A DNA stretch of 6,475 bases, taken from contig JALWEC010000509.1 of NCBI GenBank assembly GCA_027036655.1, positions 1 through 6,475 on the forward strand. Direction: 5' to 3'. Below, one piece after another: positions 1 to 5,682 of the stretch. The DNA comes from Melioribacteraceae bacterium (GTDB taxonomy: Bacteria > Bacteroidota > Ignavibacteria > Ignavibacteriales > Melioribacteraceae). Each line of letters opens with the position of its first letter. Within the stretch, counting starts at the first letter, position 1. A program made the translations under genes and the position numbers. Below the pieces are notes generated by a model. That model had not been told where the DNA came from. It saw nothing but the letters and a program-made list of their open reading frames with translations, and did no database searches.

Positions 1-728
1 GTGAGATTATCCTCGCCTTTACAAATAACGCGATTGTCGATGGCGATGGTCCCGACTTTACCGTTTTTGAAAATGCTTTCCAAATCCTTTACGGACCGAG
101 AGCCGGGGAAATTTTTGCCGAGCCGGGGAAAGTGGCAGTAAGCAAGGACGGAATAAACTTTTTCGAGTTTCCGTTCGATTCCCTTACTCTTAACGGCTGC
201 GCAGGCGTAACTCCGACAAACGGCTCCGCCGACCCGACAAATCCCGACTCCAGCGGCGGAGACAGTTTCGATTTGGCGACCGTCGGATTGGATACGGCAT
301 ATTTTGTAAAAATTACCGATATTACTTCGATTATTCTTTCCGATACTTCAAACCCCTATTACGATTATACCGCCAACGGCTTTGACTTGGACGCTGTTGC
401 CGCGATACACAGCGCTGATGTTATCTCCGGAATTGAGGATATAGAAAGCGACAACATTCCTCTTGAGTTTAAAATCGCCGTCTTCCCGAATCCGGTAGAG
501 AAAAGCAGAAGTTCGTCGGTTTCTATTGAAATCCAAAACAAGGGAAACACAAAAGTTACACTCTACAATATGCTGGGGCAACGACTTCTTGTTCGCCATT
601 TAACCGGCTCTATTTCACAAAAGCAGATTCTAAAATTCAGCGCTCAAAATCTATCAGCCGGAATTTACTTCGTAGAGGCTAAAACAGAAAAATTTATTTC
701 AACGGCAAAGTTTTTGATAATTAAATAA
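1..728 (+). CDS. T9SS-exported surface protein of the 'DFTVFEN' type, 3' part (5' end outside window)
   Basis: The frame is open from position 3 with no stop, so the gene begins upstream; the GTG at 132 is an internal valine, not a start. Of 241 visible residues, about 1-136 form a beta-rich domain. It shows a DGDGPDFTVFEN segment (13-24), FAEPGKVAVSKDG (38-50), a single Cys in NGCAGVTP (64-71), GGDSFDLATVGL (85-96) and FDLDAVAAIH (127-136). Asp13, Asp15 and Asp18 are spaced like an Asp-rich calcium loop (inference). Residues about 156-241 are a T9SS type A sorting domain: FPNP near its start, VTLYNMLGQ in the middle, SAGIYFV and a basic end. The protein should therefore be secreted and anchored on the cell surface. 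I recall this signature set in proteins usually named only 'cell surface protein' and often encoded beside TonB receptors. The stop overlaps the receptor start by one base, which suggests a shared job in ligand capture. No catalytic site is evident; the binding role is inferred. Confidence 0.85.
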   Translation, partial: EIILAFTNNAIVDGDGPDFTVFENAFQILYGPRAGEIFAEPGKVAVSKDGINFFEFPFDSLTLNGCAGVTPTNGSADPTNPDSSGGDSFDLATVGLDTAYFVKITDITSIILSDTSNPYYDYTANGFDLDAVAAIHSADVISGIEDIESDNIPLEFKIAVFPNPVEKSRSSSVSIEIQNKGNTKVTLYNMLGQRLLVRHLTGSISQKQILKFSAQNLSAGIYFVEAKTEKFISTAKFLIIK

Positions 729-2881
729 TGCTCATTTCCAAAAAACATATCGTCGCACAGTTTATTTTTCTTTTTGCTCTTTATATTTCAGCCGAGGGAC
801 AAACTGTTCAAGTGTTATCCTCCAAAGGAAAGCCGGTAGAGGCGGCGGTTGTAAGCGGAGAAAAGTTTTCGGCGACAACTAATAAATACGGGGAGTTTTC
901 TCTCTCTCCGTTTTTGAATGATGATTCATTAAAAGTTTCTCATGTGGCTTTTATCCCGAAAAAAGTCGCGCTTTCGCAACTATTAAAAAACAGAAAAGTT
1001 ATTCTTTATCCTAAAATTTTTAAAACCGGCACGGTTCGCGTTTCAACGGGAAAAGGAGAATTGGATAAAGAACAGATAACAATTTCCCCCGCAGAAAAAG
1101 CCAAGTTTAACAACCTCGCCGAACTGATAGAGAAAAAATCAACGATTCGCATTAAAAGTTACGGCGGTGAAGGAAGCCTAAAAACCGTTTCGGTTCGCGG
1201 AATGAGCGGGGACAACACGCTGGTGCTATTCAACGAAACTAAAGTCAACGATTTAAGGAGCGGCTCGTTCGATTTTTCCCTCATTGGTATTAATTCAATC
1301 GACGAAGCCGAATATTATAAAAATGGAGTTGACGGATTCTCAGCCGCCGGAGGTATCGTAAAACTTATTTCCGGAATAGCTCCCGCCTCAAATTCCTTTT
1401 TAATCGGGAGTAAAATCAACGAGTTGCTCGGTCAAACATTTTATTTTAAGTCCGGACTTGTAACGGATAAAAATTCGTTATCCGTTAATCTTGAACGTTC
1501 CTATTCCCGAAACAATTACAGTTATAAATATGAGGGGAAGATAAGGGAAAGAGAAAATGCGGATTATTCCCGCTTCTTTGCATCGGCTTCATTTAACAAA
1601 TTTTTCAAAAAAGGTTTTGTCAAACTTTATTCACATATTTCAACTATGAATAACGGGCTTCCCGGCTTTGTAGCTTCAAACAACTACAACTCTTCTCACG
1701 CCCGCTCGAGTTCTAAAAATTTCCTTACGGTGGGCAACATATTTTACAAACTACTTCCCAAAATCGCATTAAAGAGTTCGGTAAGTTTTAACCGACAGAA
1801 TTTTACAATTACAGATCCTTATAACGAACTTTACATCTTTCGCAACGAGAATAAAAGTTCCATTAATGAATTCCAATTCAACAATAGTTTATCAATCAAA
1901 CTTCGGTCAATCCAAATCAAAACCGGAGCGCATTTACTCTATGGAAAAATGTCTCTGCTAAATCCCGATATAAATTCCACGCCGGAGAAGTATTACGCAC
2001 ATCGCAGTTTTGGTTCTATTTTTGTTTCGGTTTCCAAACTGATTACGACAATCCCTTTTTGTAAATCATTCAAGCCCTACGCGGGGGGCAGCTACTCTGT
2101 TTCAAAGGAAAACTTCATTAATGATAAAACAGCTTACAGCTATTTCTCCTTAAAGTCCGGTTTCATTGTAGTTCCGGAATTTACGGAAAACCTTTCCTTA
2201 GAGTTTTATTATGCGGATAATTTCAGAGAACCGAATTTTACCGAAATATATTACTCGCGAATGTTTTCCGATACAAGACTTAAAGGGGAAAAATATAAGA
2301 CAATAAACTTAACCTTTGATTACTCCCCCGCGTCGAATTTCAGCGGCGCTCTTTCTTTCTATCGAATTGACGGGAAAGACAAAATCGTCTGGCTCCCGAC
2401 AAGACTGGCTTTGCAGATTCCTCGGAACTTTCGCTCAATAAAATCAGAGGGTGTAGAGTTTTCTTCAAATTTCAGATTGTTAAATAACAAGTTAACCTTT
2501 AATCTGATTTATGTGTATAATTCTACAATCAATACATACTATGCGGGAGAGGGCGACGAAGCATTTAAGAAGCAGCTTGTCTATACCCCTAAAAACCGCC
2601 TTTCCTTCGGAACGACTTTCAACATTGCGGAATACTCAGCCTCGATTGATGTTGTCTATACGGACAAAAGTTATTACACAAGCGATAATAATCCGAGGTT
2701 CGTTTTGCCTGCATACGCTCTAACGGATTTGTCACTTTCTCGTTCCTTTAATTTAAACCAATATAGTTCAAGAATTACATTTAATGTTTACAACCTTTTT
2801 AACACAAATTATTTCGTAATTCAATCTTATCCTATGCCACGACGTTCTTTTACGCTTGATATTCAATTTGGAGTTTTTTAA
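728..2881 (+). CDS. TonB-dependent outer-membrane receptor, BtuB-like
   Basis: This 717-residue protein has a signal peptide (about 1-25, ending AEGQ). A carboxypeptidase-regulatory-like beta-sandwich follows (about 26-95; GKPVEAAVV, TNKYGEFSL), as is common on Bacteroidota receptors. A plug domain spans about 101-215 (LAELIEKKSTIRIKSYGG, VSVRGMSGDNTLVLFNE, AAGGIVKLISG). The rest, to residue 717, is a barrel rich in alternating aromatic strands. It ends VYNLFNTNYF, SYPMPRRSF and a terminal Phe, the normal outer-membrane barrel ending. The short 'YPMPxR' ending and total length fit BtuB-like cobalamin receptors better than the roughly 1000-residue SusC class. It would take a ligand from the surface proteins encoded on either side into the periplasm, powered by TonB-ExbBD encoded elsewhere. 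No clear TonB box is visible. The ATG lies in a TAATG overlap with the gene before and has no good Shine-Dalgarno, so translational coupling is likely. The receptor class is solid; cobalamin as ligand is inferred, and heme or a siderophore cannot be excluded. Confidence 0.9.
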   Translation: MLISKKHIVAQFIFLFALYISAEGQTVQVLSSKGKPVEAAVVSGEKFSATTNKYGEFSLSPFLNDDSLKVSHVAFIPKKVALSQLLKNRKVILYPKIFKTGTVRVSTGKGELDKEQITISPAEKAKFNNLAELIEKKSTIRIKSYGGEGSLKTVSVRGMSGDNTLVLFNETKVNDLRSGSFDFSLIGINSIDEAEYYKNGVDGFSAAGGIVKLISGIAPASNSFLIGSKINELLGQTFYFKSGLVTDKNSLSVNLERSYSRNNYSYKYEGKIRERENADYSRFFASASFNKFFKKGFVKLYSHISTMNNGLPGFVASNNYNSSHARSSSKNFLTVGNIFYKLLPKIALKSSVSFNRQNFTITDPYNELYIFRNENKSSINEFQFNNSLSIKLRSIQIKTGAHLLYGKMSLLNPDINSTPEKYYAHRSFGSIFVSVSKLITTIPFCKSFKPYAGGSYSVSKENFINDKTAYSYFSLKSGFIVVPEFTENLSLEFYYADNFREPNFTEIYYSRMFSDTRLKGEKYKTINLTFDYSPASNFSGALSFYRIDGKDKIVWLPTRLALQIPRNFRSIKSEGVEFSSNFRLLNNKLTFNLIYVYNSTINTYYAGEGDEAFKKQLVYTPKNRLSFGTTFNIAEYSASIDVVYTDKSYYTSDNNPRFVLPAYALTDLSLSRSFNLNQYSSRITFNVYNLFNTNYFVIQSYPMPRRSFTLDIQFGVF
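2870..2873 (+). promoter_or_regulatory. Ribosome binding site deciding the lipoprotein start
   Basis: GGAG lies seven bases before the ATG at 2881, inside the last codons of the receptor gene. It supports 2881 as the true start even though the hydrophobic signal segment begins only about 57 codons later. No in-frame ATG occurs between 2881 and the lipobox. The only in-frame alternatives are TTG codons (2905, 2989) and an ATA (3040), none with a comparable upstream site. Confidence 0.6.
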
Positions 2882-4107
2882 TGAATTTTAATTATAATAA
2901 AGATTTGCATAAACAAGTAATATGTCATTCTGATCCCGCCCCGGCGCGAGAAGAATCTCAGGACCGGTTATTTTGCCGGGTTCAGAATTTGTTCGGAAGG
3001 CATACACCTTCTCTTAGGCGAACTCAATATGACAATTCCATATTTTACAAAAATCTCTATAAAATATTATTATTTTTTCCACTGCTGATAACCGCGCTTT
3101 TATTTTCCGGATGCGAAAAAAATACGCTCCCTTTGATACCGCCCGAATATTCCCACTCCGGTTATATTATTGTTAACGAAGGACTGTACGGACAAAACAA
3201 TTCTTCCTTAACTTTTTACGATTTACAAAAAGGAAAAGCCGAACAGAATATTTACGCCAATGCAAACAATGGGAGCAATCTCGGCGATACCGCAAACGAT
3301 CTATCAGTATGCTGCGATAAGGCGTTTATCGTAGTGGACAAATCTAAAAAGGTTGAAGTAATTTCTACTGAGAATTTTAAGTCGGAAGGGTTTATCGATT
3401 TCAGCGATTACGGAAGCCCGCGCAATATAATAATCACGGACTCGCTTCACGGATATATTTCAACTTTGAATGATCTTGTCGTTGAAATCAATCCCTCAAA
3501 AATGAATGTAATCAGAACAATTCCGGTCGGTTCAAAACCGGAAGGACTTACAATCAACGGAGCTGATTTATTCGTCGCAAACTCCGGATTCGGAGTCGGG
3601 ACTTCCCTTTCCGTTATCGATACTTCCGCGCACTCGGTTATTTCAACGATTAATGTTTGGCAGAATCCCAATGTGCTTCTCAGTCGCGGGAATTATGTTT
3701 ACGCGGTTTCTATCGGGAAGTACGACCCCGCCGGAATCGGAGCGGTAACGAAAATCGACGCCGCAACCCTAATGCCTGCGGACACAATATTAATTGGGCT
3801 GAACCCGGGCAAAGCCGCTATTGCCGACGACAAACTCTTTGTTATAAACGGCGAAGGATTGCAAACGATAAACCTTGAAGACTTTTCCTTAAGTGATTCC
3901 ACATTTATAAAAGGCAGCGAAGTAAATCCGATTACGGGCGTAATATACTCGATATTTTTTGACGGAATCAAGAATGAAATTCTTTTAACTAACCCTAAAG
4001 ATTTTCTTCAAAACGGCGAGATTGTAATTTTCAATCTAACGGGCAAAAAAATTAAAACATTTAACGCCGGATTAAACCCCGGTAAAATTTCTTTAATAAC
4101 AAAATAA
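2881..4107 (+). CDS. YncE/DUF5074-like beta-propeller lipoprotein, BtuG-like, with repeat-derived N-terminal extension
   Basis: This 408-residue protein has a lipoprotein signal far from its start: hydrophobic stretch LLFFPLLITALLF (about 63-75), then lipobox LFSGC with acylated Cys78, followed by EKN. Residues about 90-405 are a propeller-type repeat array of short strands with 'surface/YncE' signatures: GYIIVNEGLYGQ, GSKPEGLTINGADLFVANSG, SVIDTSAHSVISTI, LNPGKAAIADDKLFVIN and a final LNPGKISLI. No catalytic residues are expected; such proteins bind ligands or partners. Bacteroides BtuG is a surface propeller lipoprotein that binds cobalamin tightly and works with BtuB, and the position directly after a BtuB-like receptor (TAATG overlap) fits this. 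The acidic surface-export signal known in some Bacteroidota lipoproteins is at best weak here. Residues about 14-52 come from an inserted repeat, so the signal peptide has an abnormally long, charged n-region; export may be reduced or the gene impaired. Family call is good, ligand inferred. Confidence 0.82.
   Translation: MNFNYNKDLHKQVICHSDPAPAREESQDRLFCRVQNLFGRHTPSLRRTQYDNSIFYKNLYKILLFFPLLITALLFSGCEKNTLPLIPPEYSHSGYIIVNEGLYGQNNSSLTFYDLQKGKAEQNIYANANNGSNLGDTANDLSVCCDKAFIVVDKSKKVEVISTENFKSEGFIDFSDYGSPRNIIITDSLHGYISTLNDLVVEINPSKMNVIRTIPVGSKPEGLTINGADLFVANSGFGVGTSLSVIDTSAHSVISTINVWQNPNVLLSRGNYVYAVSIGKYDPAGIGAVTKIDAATLMPADTILIGLNPGKAAIADDKLFVINGEGLQTINLEDFSLSDSTFIKGSEVNPITGVIYSIFFDGIKNEILLTNPKDFLQNGEIVIFNLTGKKIKTFNAGLNPGKISLITK
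2923..3034 (+). repeat. Degenerate palindromic MITE-like repeat ('CHSxPxxREES' type) inside the lipoprotein gene
   Basis: The ends are inverted: TGTCATTCTGA (2923-2933) and TCAATATGACA (3024-3034) match at 9 of 11 positions when one is reverse-complemented. The left part continues with a GC-rich stretch and GAGAAGAATCTC (2948-2959), the hallmark of a dispersed bacterial repeat that reads as CHS..P..REES when translated. The right half (CTTCTCTTAGGCGAA) is a partial mirror. Small hairpins sit inside: GAGA/TCTC (2948-2959), CCGG/CCGG (2964-2979) and a perfect GAAGG/CCTTC stem (2996-3011). The element encodes no protein of its own and is read through in frame by the lipoprotein gene. I see no convincing target-site duplication, and no second copy is present in the window. 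Repeat identity is from memory of the motif; the inverted ends are seen directly. Confidence 0.7.
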
Positions 4108-4119
4108 TCAGAGGTATTT

Positions 4120-5475
4120 ATGAAAAAACTCCTAACATTAATTCTGTTTTTCTCGGCGACACTCTTCGCACAAGCGCCGCATGAAGCGTTCGTTTATATA
4201 AACGCAAATAAACTCGGCTTCTACGATTTTGATTCAAAAACCAATTTTGAAGATGTTTACACGCTCGTTGATTTTGCGAATCAAGTCTATCATTACAACA
4301 ACCGTTTTTTTGTAGTAAGTTCAGGCAACTACACGGACGGCTACGATGCGCTTCAAATTTTCCCCGATCAGTTATTTACCGATTATATCACAAACCAAGA
4401 CACAATGATTTTTAAAAACGGCGCACTGGTAATTCCTCTTGAAACTTTTGGAAATGCTTATACCGTAGTCGGGATCAGTGATTCAACGGCTTTGGTAACA
4501 TTGGCGGGAACCGGACATGTGCAGGTTGTAAATTACGTCAACGGAACCGTGCAATCCCCCATTGCCGACGGCGTCGTAGGTAACCCGCAAGGAACATGCG
4601 ATTTTAATTCCGAATACGCCGCAGTTGCAATGGCGGATTGGTATGCCGGCGTCGGGAACTCCGTAAGATTGTTCAACAAAACGACACATTCTTTCGATTA
4701 CATAATCGAAACAAGGTTGAATACCGTTGACATGATAAAACTATTTAACGGAGATCTCGTTTCTTGGTCTTGGGGAACTTGGAGCGGAGCGGAAAACTAC
4801 GGAACGCTTGATTTTATTGACAAAGACTCCCTTGCCGTAAAGCAGGCAATTATGTTCCCCGATTCTATGAAAGCAGGTCATGTTATCCAGATTGACAATT
4901 CGACACTTTATGTTAACGGATTTTTATCCAACTTTTCCTTGGCGAATTACCTTGTAAACTTAAATAATTACTCGGCAGTAAAACAGACGGAAGGATTTTT
5001 CTCCAAAACAATTTTAGGCAAGCTTTTGGACGGGAGTTACGTAGTAGGAGGAAATTCAGGTTTGGAATTCTACACTTCCGGGCAAGTTTTAACCGACAGC
5101 TTGAATTGGGTTTTCCCAATGAGCTGGGCTTCAGCGGTTATTCCGGAGCCAAACGGCGTGGCTGTAACTCAAACCAATCCCGTTAAATTCACTCTGCAAC
5201 AAAACTATCCGAATCCTTTTTCAAAAGGAGAAGGAGCGCAAACCTCAACTATGATTAGTTTCTCTGTCCCTGTGCAATCGGCTGTAAAACTCACGGTTTA
5301 CAATTCCCTCGGGCAGCAAATTGCCGTTTTGGTTAATCAAACTCTCAGCGGCGGAAATTACAATGTCCGTTTTAATCCATCCGCAGAAGGATTGAATTTA
5401 TCGAGCGGCGTTTATTTCTATTCCTTGCAAAGCGGAAAATTGAACATCACAAAAAAGATGATTATACTCCGATAA
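4120..5475 (+). CDS. Secreted T9SS cargo protein with propeller-like body
   Basis: This 451-residue protein has a classic signal peptide (MKKLLTLILFFSATLFAQA, cleavage near 19-20). Residues about 22-345 are beta-rich, with repeated short strands and Asn/Gly/Asp turns (GYDALQIFPDQ, HVQVVNYVNGTV, NSVRLFNKTTHSFDYI, GTLDFIDKDSLAVKQ, NSGLEFYTSG). This looks like a divergent beta-propeller, though I cannot assign a named family. Residues about 353-451 are a T9SS type A sorting domain: FTLQQNYPNPF, LTVYNSLGQQIAVLVN, SSGVYFYSL and the basic end ITKKMIILR. The sorting tail should be removed during export and the protein attached to the surface or released. GAGG at 4111-4114 provides a ribosome binding site, and the start is 12 bases after the lipoprotein stop, so it belongs to the same operon and probably to the same capture system. 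It is the operon's last gene; a terminator follows. Sorting domain is certain, binding role inferred. Confidence 0.85.
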   Translation: MKKLLTLILFFSATLFAQAPHEAFVYINANKLGFYDFDSKTNFEDVYTLVDFANQVYHYNNRFFVVSSGNYTDGYDALQIFPDQLFTDYITNQDTMIFKNGALVIPLETFGNAYTVVGISDSTALVTLAGTGHVQVVNYVNGTVQSPIADGVVGNPQGTCDFNSEYAAVAMADWYAGVGNSVRLFNKTTHSFDYIIETRLNTVDMIKLFNGDLVSWSWGTWSGAENYGTLDFIDKDSLAVKQAIMFPDSMKAGHVIQIDNSTLYVNGFLSNFSLANYLVNLNNYSAVKQTEGFFSKTILGKLLDGSYVVGGNSGLEFYTSGQVLTDSLNWVFPMSWASAVIPEPNGVAVTQTNPVKFTLQQNYPNPFSKGEGAQTSTMISFSVPVQSAVKLTVYNSLGQQIAVLVNQTLSGGNYNVRFNPSAEGLNLSSGVYFYSLQSGKLNITKKMIILR

Positions 5476-5490
5476 AGATTTCATTCACGC

Positions 5491-5536
5491 AAAGACTGTT
5501 CGGAATACTTAACGTTTTTTCGAACAGTCTTTTTAT
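5491..5536 (+). terminator. Rho-independent terminator closing the operon
   Basis: AAAGACTGTTCG (5491-5502) pairs perfectly with CGAACAGTCTTT (5521-5532). The stem can extend by one G-T and two A-T pairs to 15 bp around a 12-base loop. The downstream arm runs into TTTTATATAT. It begins 15 bases after the stop at 5475 and separates the four-gene operon from the cytochrome gene. Confidence 0.88.
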
Positions 5537-5585
5537 ATATAATTCTCAAATTTCAAAATTATCATCAAAACTAAAACATAGAATC

Positions 5586-5613
5586 TCAAACTTGATTTTT
5601 TAAAATTGTTTGA
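5586..5613. repeat. Short dyad overlapping the cytochrome promoter
   Basis: TCAAAC (5586-5591) and GTTTGA (5608-5613) form a 6-bp inverted repeat with 16 bases between. The right arm contains the proposed -33 TTTG. TCTCAAA also occurs at 5544-5550 and again at 5584-5590, 40 bases apart. In such AT-rich DNA this may be chance; if real, it could be an operator for the cytochrome gene. Confidence 0.3.
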
Positions 5614-5639
5614 AATGTTATAAAAAAAAAGATATTTTG
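5609..5639 (+). promoter_or_regulatory. Bacteroidota-type promoter for the cytochrome gene
   Basis: TTTG at 5609-5612 and TATTTTG at 5633-5639 lie 20 bases apart. This fits the -33 TTTG / -7 TAnnTTTG pattern of the Bacteroidota housekeeping sigma factor, with one base missing from the -7 box. Transcription would begin around 5645, giving a leader of roughly 35-40 bases. A sigma-70-style reading (TTGAAA at 5610, TATAAG at 5640) has a 24-base spacer and fits less well. Predicted from pattern only. Confidence 0.5.
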
Positions 5640-5673
5640 TATAAGATTAACTAACTAAAAGTAAAACATAAGC

Positions 5674-5678
5674 GGAGG
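5674..5678 (+). promoter_or_regulatory. Ribosome binding site of the multiheme cytochrome
   Basis: GGAGG ends four bases before the ATG at 5683. It is the strongest Shine-Dalgarno in the window and fixes the cytochrome start, which is followed at once by a signal peptide. Confidence 0.75.
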
Positions 5679-5682
5679 CGCT

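Noticed and set aside
132..134. GTG at 132 as the start of the first gene
   Set aside because: The same frame is open back to position 3 and encodes the conserved DFTVFEN segment there, so 132 is an internal codon.
348..599. Minus-strand open frames within genes (348-599, 365-550, 3447-3671, 3699-3971, 4483-4689, 4913-5119, 5692-5931, 5997-6233)
   Set aside because: They lie wholly or almost wholly inside well-supported plus-strand genes, have no family signatures or ribosome binding sites, and look like shadows of biased codon use.
2915..2930. Target-site duplication flanking the palindromic repeat
   Set aside because: The bases on each side (AATA before, ATTC after) do not give a convincing matching pair, whichever exact boundary is used.
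2511..4000. Plus-strand alternative frames at 2511-2723 and 3657-3878, and a similar one at 5841-6065
   Set aside because: They overlap the receptor, lipoprotein and cytochrome in another frame and show arginine-rich or low-quality composition with no recognisable domain.
5592..5615. FNR/CRP-type operator (TTGAT-N4-ATCAA) before the cytochrome
   Set aside because: TTGAT is present at 5592-5596 but the matching ATCAA half-site at the right spacing is not.
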